DNA from: Spisula solida
Lineage: Eukaryota; Mollusca; Bivalvia; Venerida; Mactridae
Direction: 5' to 3'
Assembly: GCA_947247005.1 (NCBI GenBank)
Contig: OX365952.1
Span: 51,006,722-51,070,721 of the forward strand
Length of the DNA: 64,000 nt
This document shows positions 10,692-20,170 of this stretch, in pieces. How positions within the stretch are numbered: the first letter of the stretch is position 1; every line of letters starts with the position of its first letter. The notes beneath the pieces were generated by a model. The model was given only the letters and a program-made list of their open reading frames with translations. It made no database searches and was not told where the DNA came from. A program made the translations under genes and the position numbers.

Positions 10692-13600
10692 TTGCGGATC
10701 CAGAGATCCTGTCAGACCTGTTGGGTGACCCAAAGACTGATCGTACTCTTAATGAAACCAGCAGGGACAAAATGTTGGGCATGTGGTGGTTCCGCACACG
10801 CCCAAAGGAATGATCGTAAAGCACGTGCCATGGCCTGTGAAGCATGGACAGTAACATGTAACAAGTGTGAGGTAAAGGGACATTTCACATCATCTTGCAC
10901 AAAGTGTGTTAGTTGTGGTATATGGGGCCACCGTGACTCATCATCAAAAAACTGTCAGAAAAGTGTGGGTCGTAGACAGCCTCCGAAGAATCAAGTTTCC
11001 ACTGGCTCAACCACAGACAACGGATGCAATGACAGTGGCTATGTCTTTGACCAGCTGTGCACAGCAGCAGAGATCAGACCCCAGACCATTCAATCTCTGC
11101 ATCAAGCGTCTGCAGCACGTCTGGAACATCATGTGTTTGATGGAAAATGGATCCCTAGACCCTCTAGACCACACCCAGTGATAACAGTGAAGGTCACACC
11201 ACTTCATAAGGACCACTCATTGTTAGGAAATAGAAAGCTTGAAATTTCCAAACTGAAGTCTGTGACTATGTCAATGGTGGCTGACACAGGTTGCCAAAGT
11301 TCGATAATGCCACTACGGTCTGTACATAATCTTGGTATGACAGGGGAGGACCTAATTCCGTTGAAGCTTGTGATGCGTGGGGCCATCAAGCAGGACCTCG
11401 GTGTGATCGGTGCTGTTGCACTGGATGTTGCAACCACCGATTTGGCCGCGCCCGCCAGATCAACCAGATTGCTATGTTATGTGTCAGACACCATAGAGAA
11501 AGCCTTTCTGTGCAGAGAAGTCCTTGTGTCACTCGGAGTCATCCACCAGACCTTCCCCAACTGCAATGTTGATCCATCCTCAGATTATGTCGCCTCCGCC
11601 AAAGACCCCAGTGATGATGTATGCTCATGCCCGAGACGTCAAATGGAGCCACCCCCTAGACCCACTGAACTGCCGCCTGGTTTGGGGGCTACAGAGGACA
11701 ATGTCAGAGAAGTGGAGAACTGGTTGCTTGATTACTATGGTGCCTCTGTGTTTAATGTGTGTGAGCATCAGCCGCTGCCCTTGATGTCGTGCGAACCCCT
11801 TCAACTGCATGTGGATCCCAATGCCACACCCGTAGCCATCCACAAGCCAGCCCTAGTCCCTATCCATTGGCAGGAACAGGTGCATGCAGACCTTGAGAGA
11901 GATGTTCGCATCGGTGTGCTCGAGCGGGTTAGCCCAAACACACCAACGACATGGTGCTCCAGAATGGTAGTCACTAGCAAGACGGACGGCACTCCTAGAC
12001 GTACGGTTGACCTGCAACCACTCAACCGTTGCTCTGTACGCCAGACGCACCACGTCCCCAGCCCATTTCATCTGGCTGACCGGGTCCCGCAAAATACGAA
12101 GAAGACGGTGACAGATGCCTGGAATGGATACCACTCTGTGCCAATTCGTGAGGAAGATCGCCATTTCACGACATTCATCACACCGTGGGGACGTTTCAGG
12201 TACAAGGTGGCCCCTCAAGGATTTCTGGCTAGTGGTGATGCTTACACCCAGAGGTTTGATGCCATCATCTCTGATTTTGACAACAAGGTCAAATGTGTCG
12301 ATGACACCTGTATGTGGGCTGACTCCATCGAGGCTGCATTCTTCCAGGCCTGCGATTGGTTTGACATATGTGCTCGCAATGGTATCACATTGAATCCTAA
12401 GAAATTCCAATTTGCTCGAGACACTGTGGATTTCGCGGGACTAACCATTACCCCCACCAATATTCGACCAAGTGCCAAGTTTCTCGATGCCATACGGGAT
12501 TTCCCAGTACCGACAGACATCACGGGTGCCAGAGCTTGGTTTGGGCTCATCAACCAGGGTGCCTATGCCTTTGCCAAGACAACACAGATGAAGCCATTCC
12601 GAGCTCTCCTCAAACCCTCCACCCAGTTCCACTGGACCGAGGAACTCACTAGTGCATTCCAGCAGTCCAAAGAGGTCATCATACAGGAAATGAGAGACGG
12701 TGTTCGTTTGTTTGATCCCTCTCGTCTGACATGTCTAGCCACTGACTGGTCTGTTGATGGCATTGGATTCCTCTTGATGCAGAAGTACTGTCAGTGCCCC
12801 GCTAGAACTCCTGCTTGCTGTCCTGATGCCTGGAAGTTGTGCCTCGTAGGTAGCAGGTTCACCCATCCTGCCGAAAGCAGGTACGCTCCAATAGAGGGTG
12901 AGGCTCTCGCTGTGGTATATGCCCTCCACCAGACACGGTATTATGTGCTTGGCTGCACAGACCTCCTTGTAGCCACAGACCATAAACCGCTCCTTCAAAT
13001 ATTGAATGACAGATCCCTGACTGAGATCACCAACAGGAGACTACTTAATCTCAAGGAAAAGACACTCGGATACAGATTCACTGTTGTACATGTCCCTGGC
13101 AAGAAGAACCTAGGACCTGATGCTGCTTCTAGATACCCTGCAGGACATGCTGAACGTTTGCATTTGCCGGGTGACCCACTGGAACTTGATTCACTCGCCG
13201 GCACAGCAGTGTGTGGTCATGATTCGTTTGCCTGCCTATACCAGCAAACAGAGGATGTTGATGATGCTAATGACATGGCGACTGTTTTGGCAGCATCCAG
13301 TACATTGAGTTCGATATCTGAGGTTGTTACATGGGACATGGTTCGTGAGTCTACAGCGTCAGACCCCACATTCCACAAACTTGTCGCCCAACTACAGACA
13401 GGGTTCCCAGAAAACTCCAGAGATTTGCCGTCGGAGTTGCGGCCCTTCCACCGGTTCACCTCCAGTCTGTGTGTAGTAGATGGTGTAGTACTACTGGGTC
13501 AACGCATCGTGATACCACCTGCGCTCCGTAAGCCTGTGCTTGACGCCCTGCATGCAGCCCACCAGGGTGTCAGCGCTATGCAAGCCAGAGCCGCTGACTC

Positions 13601-14930
13601 TGTGTATTGGCCAGACATCACTGTCGACATCACCCGAGTAAGAGACCAATGTCTACACTGCCACCAGATGGTCAAATCCAACCCGATGCAACCCCCATCT
13701 GAAATTATGCCCCCAGACTACCCATTCCAGATGATCTGTGCAGACTATTTCACATATAACAGCAAGGACTATGTTGTGATCGTGGACAGATATTCCAACT
13801 GGCCCATGGTGTATAGGTCAGAGTCAGGCGCAGAAGGGCTAGTTAAACGTCTTCGCGAGACATTTGTGACATTCGGGATTCCGGAGCAGCTGACGTCTGA
13901 TGGCGGTCCGCAATTCACGGCCGGACAAACCCAACAGTTTCTAAAGACCTGGGGAGTCAAACACAGACTTACATCTGTTGCTAACCCTCATGCCAATTGT
14001 AGGGCAGAACTCGCTGTGAAGACTGTGAAGCGCATGCTGGTAGACAACACTACAGCTACAGGGTCTCTTGACACGGACAAGTTTCAACGGGCTCTGTTAA
14101 TATATAGGAACTCAGTGGACCCAGAAACAAAGGCTTCCCCTGCGTTGATTTTGTTCGGACGTCCCATTCGGGATGCCATCCCAATCCTGATGGGTCGATA
14201 TCACCCACATGAAACATGGACTGAGTTACTGTCACATCGCGAGATGGCACTAGCGAAGCGACATGCTAGGGAGCATGAAAAGTGGACCGAGCACACTCAT
14301 CAGTTACCGCCACTGCAGGTAGGAGATCACGTGTTCATTCAGAACCTGACTGGCAATCACCCGCGACGTTGGGAACGTACTGGCACCATCGTTGAGGTTC
14401 GCCAGTATCACCAGTATGTGGTACGGGTAGATGGAACAGGCAGGGTCACTCTGCGCAACCGCCAGCACTTACGCAAATTCACCCCATTCCAGAGGAAGCC
14501 CATCAGGGACAGTTTTGCTCTGCCTTCACCGGTAGTTCCTACACCTGTGGCTGCTAAATCGGTACCATCACAATCCGCAATCCTGCCCTCCAATCCTGAG
14601 CCTCCTGTACCCATGACTACCTCGAATCCAACCAGTATGGAGACTGTGTGCCCCTCCCCTGCAGTGTCGCTGCAGCCATTGACACCACCACAACGTTTGG
14701 ACATGGAACCTCCTGTACATCCATCCCTGGATATGGATCCACCGGCAGACCTGTCGAGCGACATGATGCTTCCGGATAAGCCTGCCATGCAGCAACCTGT
14801 CCCCTCAACTGATGGACGTGCTTTGGTTAAAGTCCCACGCGCACTCAGCCGCCTCAAGTCACACAACACTGCTGGTTCACAGGAACTGTTACCACCACGT
14901 CGAGCTGGTCGTGGTTGCAATCAGAAATGA
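10692..14930 (+). CDS. Gypsy pol polyprotein: knuckles, protease, RT, RNase H, integrase
   Basis: The frame is 1412 codons long. True element sequence starts near residue 27, after the frame change from gag, so the nominal start is not biological. In order: several Cys/His zinc-knuckle-like motifs (residues ~28-85); retropepsin active site DTGC (~198); reverse transcriptase (~390-600), where the catalytic box reads CVDD instead of the common Y-x-DD; RNase H (acidic residues in LATDWS at ~680 and ATDHKP at ~760); integrase HHCC finger (~950-990); and the DDE core (D in CADYF ~1016, D in SDGGPQF ~1070, E in RAELA ~1104). A basic, proline-rich tail ends near PPRRAGRG. All catalytic acids are present, so the enzyme part looks intact although gag is broken. 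Confidence 0.88.
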   Translation: MRIQRSCQTCWVTQRLIVLLMKPAGTKCWACGGSAHAQRNDRKARAMACEAWTVTCNKCEVKGHFTSSCTKCVSCGIWGHRDSSSKNCQKSVGRRQPPKNQVSTGSTTDNGCNDSGYVFDQLCTAAEIRPQTIQSLHQASAARLEHHVFDGKWIPRPSRPHPVITVKVTPLHKDHSLLGNRKLEISKLKSVTMSMVADTGCQSSIMPLRSVHNLGMTGEDLIPLKLVMRGAIKQDLGVIGAVALDVATTDLAAPARSTRLLCYVSDTIEKAFLCREVLVSLGVIHQTFPNCNVDPSSDYVASAKDPSDDVCSCPRRQMEPPPRPTELPPGLGATEDNVREVENWLLDYYGASVFNVCEHQPLPLMSCEPLQLHVDPNATPVAIHKPALVPIHWQEQVHADLERDVRIGVLERVSPNTPTTWCSRMVVTSKTDGTPRRTVDLQPLNRCSVRQTHHVPSPFHLADRVPQNTKKTVTDAWNGYHSVPIREEDRHFTTFITPWGRFRYKVAPQGFLASGDAYTQRFDAIISDFDNKVKCVDDTCMWADSIEAAFFQACDWFDICARNGITLNPKKFQFARDTVDFAGLTITPTNIRPSAKFLDAIRDFPVPTDITGARAWFGLINQGAYAFAKTTQMKPFRALLKPSTQFHWTEELTSAFQQSKEVIIQEMRDGVRLFDPSRLTCLATDWSVDGIGFLLMQKYCQCPARTPACCPDAWKLCLVGSRFTHPAESRYAPIEGEALAVVYALHQTRYYVLGCTDLLVATDHKPLLQILNDRSLTEITNRRLLNLKEKTLGYRFTVVHVPGKKNLGPDAASRYPAGHAERLHLPGDPLELDSLAGTAVCGHDSFACLYQQTEDVDDANDMATVLAASSTLSSISEVVTWDMVRESTASDPTFHKLVAQLQTGFPENSRDLPSELRPFHRFTSSLCVVDGVVLLGQRIVIPPALRKPVLDALHAAHQGVSAMQARAADSVYWPDITVDITRVRDQCLHCHQMVKSNPMQPPSEIMPPDYPFQMICADYFTYNSKDYVVIVDRYSNWPMVYRSESGAEGLVKRLRETFVTFGIPEQLTSDGGPQFTAGQTQQFLKTWGVKHRLTSVANPHANCRAELAVKTVKRMLVDNTTATGSLDTDKFQRALLIYRNSVDPETKASPALILFGRPIRDAIPILMGRYHPHETWTELLSHREMALAKRHAREHEKWTEHTHQLPPLQVGDHVFIQNLTGNHPRRWERTGTIVEVRQYHQYVVRVDGTGRVTLRNRQHLRKFTPFQRKPIRDSFALPSPVVPTPVAAKSVPSQSAILPSNPEPPVPMTTSNPTSMETVCPSPAVSLQPLTPPQRLDMEPPVHPSLDMDPPADLSSDMMLPDKPAMQQPVPSTDGRALVKVPRALSRLKSHNTAGSQELLPPRRAGRGCNQK

Positions 14931-15118
14931 CTTGATTCATAGACTTTTGGCCTCACTTGAACATGTGTTTTTGTTTTCTTCAAGTGTGCTTCATTTCAGA
15001 CTAATGCTAAGACTGTTGTGCTATGTGTGGACACTAGCTTATTGCTTCTCGATGTTATTTGTTTGCTTTCTAATAAGTTTTTCACGTACCCTTAAAAACT
15101 TGTCCCTAGGGAGGGAGA

Positions 15119-15376
15119 TAACTAATAATTAATCCTATGATACTTTCAGATAGCAGTCATCCTTTTCCACACACATTCAAATCATGCATGACTATTATAC
15201 CTCCAACTTGGGGGGGAAGGGTTATTGATAACTTGTTAACATTTTGGATGATTGTTTTTCATGCTATTGTTTCTATTATTATCATGCTTATTATTTGTTG
15301 TCGTGATGGAAAAGTATTTCATCCTTTGAAGCTCAATAAACACTAGAACTAGAAGGAAGATATTATTATTTATTTA
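15119..15376 (+). repeat. 3' LTR of the Gypsy element
   Basis: 258 bp after the purine tract. It begins taactaat, ends atttattta and is followed by the target copy GTAGG. It contains aataaa at about 15335, near the expected polyadenylation region. Confidence 0.85.
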
Positions 15377-15561
15377 GTAGGTCCTATTCTAAACTCCCCG
15401 ATTGTATATTGTATTTAAAATTTACCAAAAAATACAATTGTAATTGTATTGTTTTGTATATATGTGCTATTAAAACTGCGAATGAAAAGTATAATTAATT
15501 GCCATAGCTTTGTTTGTGTTACTTCGGCAAATTAACGTGCGTACTTTGTTTGTTTTCCAAT

Positions 15562-15729
15562 ATGGCGGACATTATACGGAGATACACGGCCGGTCACAAA
15601 ATGGATGCAGATAAATGCACTAACTTGTCTTGCTTAATTCGTTGTTTATTACAAGGTAGAAACATATGTGATACTTATCACAAGAAAATTACTGAAATTA
15701 TGGATGCCTTATGCATAGAAATAGAATGA
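15562..15729 (+). CDS. Small open frame of unknown function
   Basis: A 55-codon frame whose ATG lies in the context ccaatATGGCGG, a context often seen at first exons of animal housekeeping genes. It has five cysteines and no recognised domain. No clear donor site was found, and it lies in the body of hairpin repeat copy 3, so it may be element sequence or chance. The similar region upstream of copy 1 is not open. Confidence 0.2.
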   Translation: MADIIRRYTAGHKMDADKCTNLSCLIRCLLQGRNICDTYHKKITEIMDALCIEIE

Positions 15730-15825
15730 CAGTTACCTAGCCAATGCATGTATCGTTTGCTAGTCGTCCGATGACGGACGACTAATTTCGCTGTCTAGTC
15801 GTCCGGTGCCGGACGGCTAGCCACT
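15600..15825 (+). repeat. Hairpin-ended repeat, copy 3
   Basis: Resembles 5880-6116 through agaaatagaatgac..tagccaatgca to the overlapping hairpins, and ends with ggctagccact like the other copies. It is followed by ctagt-like sequence (ccactagtaag). Together with copies 1 and 2 it shows a mobile or amplified sequence with a conserved hairpin 3' end. Confidence 0.55.
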
Positions 15826-15893
15826 AGTAAGGCTGCCTTTAATATTACACACAGTCTTTACAAATCTCATTGAATAAGAGCAAAGGATATCCA

Positions 15894-15928
15894 TCCGTCC
15901 GTCCGTCCGTCCGTCCGTCCGTCCGTCC
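15894..15928. repeat. (CCGT)n microsatellite
   Basis: Nine uninterrupted tccg/ccgt units. Confidence 0.9.
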
Positions 15929-15934
15929 ATAAAC

Positions 15935-16012
15935 ACTCGTGATCACAGAAAATTAAATTTACACTCGTGGCTACGCCACTCGTGAAAATATTGATTTTCT
16001 GTGATCACTCGG
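15935..16012. repeat. Foldback sequence, gatcacagaaaat arms
   Basis: cgtgatcacagaaaat at about 15937 is mirrored by attttctgtgatcac ending near 16007, around a core with two cactcgtg words. It can form a long stem-loop. Confidence 0.6.
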
Positions 16013-17260
16013 TGAAATAAAATTCGATCTTACACCAAAATCAACATATATCCTCTATGTGATCGAACAAAATATCACACGGAAGGTATATGTGGAAAAT
16101 ACGAGGGCCATTCTGAAAGTTCTGATAACCAAGTGATAACTTTACATCGGTTGGTCAGAATTTTTAAAAGTGAACATTTTCTGAAAGATACATCTTTTAG
16201 CGAGACATTCATTGCAAATTTATTATTTCATCAATGAGAATGTATATTTTTTTGGTATTCAAACAAGACATGGTTTGTGGTATTGACTGAAATATATCTT
16301 GAATACGCGAGGGAAATGCGTTGTATTTGCCCCATGTATATTTCAGAGGGCACTGCGGAAGTATCGTCGAGGCTGAATGAAATAAATTTGATATTGTTTG
16401 AAATATGCATAGCAGTACTTTCGAATAAAATTAAGATATTGAAAAAAACTTTGAGTTGTTAATAAAATAACAGCGATATAATACAACCCATATAGGAGCC
16501 CATTTTACCACATATAGTCAATACTTAATTCTAGACATATAATACCAATATGGGCTATCATCTACTCTAAACAAGTCATATTGTCTAGATTTGAATGTCT
16601 ATCTTCATTCGGGGGACGTTATAAATGTATTTTTCGTGAAGTTTGATTTTGGAAGCAAAATCCTGTGCCCTACCCTTGGTTTTAGAAAGTGGGTGGGGTA
16701 ACGGAATTCCCGTATTCATGTAATAAAAAGGTTAATAGTCATTGTTATCATAGTTGAATTAATTGTAGCAGCTCCAAATGAAAGAAATATATAACTATTT
16801 TTGTTTTGCGAAATGCTATTTCAAGGATATCACGTCGTAAGTCTAAAACACGTGTTTTTGGCCACGTGGCTATATTCTTTAAGCTGATGTACACTTGAAA
16901 TTAAGACTATTTAAGAATTCGTATTTTATGGGAATAAAAATAGCATATGTACACACAAAACGGCCACACGTTTTATATTCTCACGTCTAGCATTACAATG
17001 CAATAACAGGAAAATTGTGTATTTCAGGTAAAATGGCTATTTTCAAGAGAAATTGGGACGTGGTCTTTTCCGTATACATCTTAAGTCATTTATACTCTCA
17101 AAACAATAATTTCCATTTGTCATTAGATGCACAGATATATAATACAATATATGTGTAAATTACAAACAAATCAGATTGAAATTATAGAAATTATTAACAA
17201 GAATGGTATCCCTTCCAAGTGCAAGTATGACTCTTCTCTATGTGAAGAAGAAGATCGAAA

Positions 17261-18844
17261 TTGTACACCAGAATGAAGAAAACTAAGAAAGAATCCGACA
17301 TAAGAAAATATAAGAACTCGAAAGCACAATTCCAGAAACTTGAAAGAAATGCCTACCACTCATATATAAACAACATAATAGAACCTGAAGACACAGAACA
17401 TAATAAACAGCCTAAACAGAAAAGATTTTGGAGCTTCATCCAATCACTACGGAAAGACAACTCAGGCATTTCACCTCTAAAAGACAAAGGGCGACTCTTC
17501 AACTCCGCTAGTGACAAGGCAAACATCCTAAACAAGCAGTATAAGTCAGTCTTCACTCAAGAAGCGGATGATGACATTCCCACACCAGCAGGAACACCTT
17601 CCCCGGATATGGACCAAATTCATATTACCGAAGACGGAATTTTGAAGCTGCTACACAACATCAACCCAAAGAAGGCCACAGGTCCAGATTGCATACCAGC
17701 ACGCATACTTAAAGACTGTGCAACAGCTCTGGCCCCAATCATCACCATGATTTTCCAGACTTCACTTGTCGAAGGAAAAGTACCTGATGACTGGACACAG
17801 GCAAATGTCACTGCCATCTACAAGAAAGGCTCAAGACAGGACCCCGCAAACTATCGGCCGGTCTCCCTCACTAGCATCTGCTGCAAGCTACTTGAGCATG
17901 TCATAGTTAGCCACACAATGAAACACCTGGACAAGCACAGCATACTTCATGACTGTCAACATGGATTCAGGGCGAAGAGAAGCTGCGAGACTCAGCTCCT
18001 AACATTACAGCATGAGCTTGCAGCGTCACTAGACAAGAGGACGCAGACAGACATGATAATACTGGATTTCAGTAAAGCCTTCGACCGAGTTCCTCACCAA
18101 AGACTCCTGAAGAAATGCCATCATTATGGTATCCGAGGCCAGACGCTCCAGTGGATTTCATCCTTCCTGCATGGTCGAACCCAGAGAGTTCTTGTTCAAG
18201 GCGAGTCATCTGAAGAAGCCCCGGTTGTGAGTGGTGTCCCTCAAGGCTCAGTATTGGGACCACTCTTATTCCTGTTATTCATTAACGACCTTCCAGAGGG
18301 ACTCCGCTCAAAGACACGCCTATTCGCAGATGACTGCATTCTCTACCGCCAGATAAAGACCGAACAAGACCATCAGATACTTCAACAAGACCTAGACTCT
18401 CTAGCCAAGTGGGAGAAACTGTGGGGGATGGACTTTCACCCTCAGAAATGTAGTGTCCTCCGAGTAACTCGATCCAAGACTCCTCTTCGCTCAAACTACA
18501 TCCTGAAAGGTGTACCATTGGCGGATGAAAAATCATCAAAATACTTAGGAGTGGACCTGCAATCAGACCTTGGCTGGAAAACTCATATAGACAGAACAAC
18601 AAAAAAGGCAAACAACATGCTAGGCTTCCTGAAACGCAACCTAAGAAATACAAGAAAAGAAACAAAAACCAACGCCTACACATCTCTCGTCCGCTCAAAT
18701 TTGGAATATTGCAGCACTATTTGGAACCCTCATCATAGAAACCTCATCAATAAAGTCGAAATGGTCCAGAGAAGAGCAGCACGATTCGCTACCAACAGGT
18801 ACCACAACATCAGCAGTGTCTCTGATATGCTTTCTGACCTGTAA
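17261..18844 (+). pseudogene. LINE reverse transcriptase fragment
   Basis: A 527-codon frame. It starts in the linker before RT and includes KKATGPD, NYRPVSL, LDFSKAFD, the GVPQGSVLGP box, and the catalytic FADD motif at about residue 355. The C-terminal YLGV box and the RRAARF region follow. The protein would nick-prime and copy element RNA into DNA, but the apurinic-type endonuclease is missing and the frame stops early at 18842-18844. Similarity continues in another frame (18845-19079), so this copy is dead. Confidence 0.85.
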
Positions 18845-19079
18845 GATACAACTGACCATGCTCTACAAGATCATCCACAACCATGTCGAGATTGATCCAG
18901 GCCCCTATCTAACACCAATCAAAAGCAGAGCAAGATCATCTCAAAACAGCAGATTCCTGCCCTATTCTACATCTTCTGACGTCTTCAAATTCAGCTTCTT
19001 TCCTCGTTGTATCCCCCTGTGGAACAACCTTCCAGCATCTATTCTTTGGCATCCTTCAAGAATGAGCTCTCCAACCTGA
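18845..19079 (+). pseudogene. Frameshifted C-terminal remnant of the LINE ORF
   Basis: After the stop, a different frame carries MLYKIIH and the FFPRCIPLWNNLP motif typical of the C-terminus of CR1-like ORF2. A second disturbance near 19045 breaks the last residues. Non-functional. Confidence 0.7.
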
Positions 19080-19584
19080 CCTTCTAAAGGGGATCCTCAT
19101 GCACAGTTACAAAGTACAGCCAAACGAAGGGCCGGAGCTATGTCCGCGGGGTCTAGCACCCTGGCACCGCCACGGAAGCTGGATTGGTCTTGCCCTGATG
19201 GCCGAAAGTAACTGTGCAACACTTTCTATTACTTCATATCTTTTAAACTTTACCTGCAATCATATTTGCCCGTGTCTATCCTTCTGTCTTTCCTATCTTT
19301 ACTTCCCTTTTTCTTTTTCTTTGCGCACCGTTATAGAATTGTCAATTTATGACAGCATAACGTATTGATGTAGATGTAGACTCATTTTGGCGAAAATCTA
19401 TTGGTTTATACACCTACATGTACAATGGCGTATAGGTGAATAATAAATTCTCTGATATTAATATCATAATATGTTTTTGGGGACGGAAGGTTGTATCTTT
19501 CAGAAAATGTTCACTTCAAAAAATTCTGACCATCCAATGTAAAGTTATCACTCAGTTATCAGAACTTTCAGAATGTCCCTCGTA

Positions 19585-20073
19585 CATAGAAAATACATAG
19601 AGAGTCCACGTGAGGTATAATAATACCAGTACGATCTTTTATACATTAATACATTAATCCTACTCTCTTATAAAAATGATAAAAATACATCAAACAGTTA
19701 CATAGTTACGTCGGTTTCTAAACAGTCACTATGCATGCATATCACGCCGCACACTAAATCACGAAGGTTTATCAAACGTACGTGACTAAATATACATGTA
19801 TTTAGATCTTTGGTCATTGACAAGATAAGAGAATTGTGTACCCGTAAAATTTAAAATAAAATTATTGCAAATATCAGAGGATAATTTAAAAAATGGTACT
19901 GTATGAAATAACAAAAACTATCATTTTATTGCACAACAGTAATTATAACTATAAATGATAGATATGTCTATCTGTGTAGCGATCGGGTCCCGGTCCAACA
20001 GAAAGAACATGTTCTTACATTTCACCTGTCAGTCCACATAATAATCAAGCGAATCATTCGCCAACATCCCAAC
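19585..20073. promoter_or_regulatory. Upstream region of SRP72
   Basis: The 490 bp before the SRP72 ATG should contain its 5' UTR and promoter. No TATA box at a convincing distance was identified. The last 90 bases are less AT-rich than the surroundings. The transcription start cannot be placed from sequence alone. Confidence 0.35.
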
Positions 20074-20170
20074 ATGGCGCAGCCTGTATCGCTAACGAGT
20101 TTATATGCCGATTTACATCGTTTTGGTCAAAGTCAGGAGTTTGAAAGGGCATTGAAAGTTTCCAATAAAA
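20074..20170 (+). CDS. SRP72: SRP72 exon 1
   Basis: Codes residues 1-32 plus one base. Donor gtaagt. The LHRFGQSQEFERALK stretch begins the first TPR-like helix pair. Confidence 0.95.

Larger units (their letters stand above)
7549..10813 (+). pseudogene. Broken gag of the Gypsy element
   Basis: The ATG at 7549 lies about 25 bases after the 5' LTR. The first ~45 codons carry a C2H2-like finger (C-x4-C about residues 6-11, paired with H-x4-H about residues 33-38). Continuation of gag-like sequence moves to another frame near an AAAA run at 7677-7680, so there is a 1-nt break there. That second frame runs to 7903, where the nested element enters. It resumes in the same frame at 10478, immediately after the second copy of the CCATC duplication. 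A second frame change near the AAAA run at about 10769 leads into the zinc-knuckle and pol frame. The protein would form the capsid-like particle that packages element RNA. Confidence 0.75.
7428..15376 (+). mobile_element. Gypsy-class LTR retrotransposon, interrupted by a younger element
   Basis: The element is flanked by the 5-bp direct repeat GTAGG (7423-7427 and 15377-15381). It has related LTRs starting TAACTAAT and ending ATTTATTTA, a purine-rich tract gggagggaga directly before the 3' LTR, and a gag-protease-RT-RNase H-integrase order on the + strand. That domain order, with integrase after RNase H, marks it as Ty3/Gypsy (Metaviridae) class. The host DNA it entered contains the hairpin repeats of 5868-7240 and 15600-15825. 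Two frame breaks and a 2.57-kb nested insertion make this copy defective. Confidence 0.9.
17250..19375 (+). mobile_element. 5'-truncated CR1/Jockey-like LINE
   Basis: It contains a reverse-transcriptase frame without the upstream endonuclease, a broken C-terminal part and a 3' UTR ending in a tgtagatgtaga repeat, the short tandem tail typical of CR1-like LINEs. The 5' edge is estimated from where coding similarity starts. Confidence 0.75.
16100..19584. mobile_element. TA-flanked inverted-repeat element hosting a LINE
   Basis: Bases 16102-16195 and the reverse complement of 19488-19582 agree over roughly 90 bp with few differences. Both outer ends begin TA-cgaggg, as in Tc1/mariner-type elements with TA target duplication. 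No transposase was recognised between them. The LINE fragment at about 17250-19375 accounts for most of the length, so the original element was probably about 1.3 kb. Confidence 0.65.

Noticed and set aside
11853..12410. Minus-strand open frames under the Gypsy pol
   Set aside because: Shadows of the long coding frame.
15889..15930. CRISPR-like regular repeats
   Set aside because: Simple CCGT microsatellite without spacers, in animal DNA.
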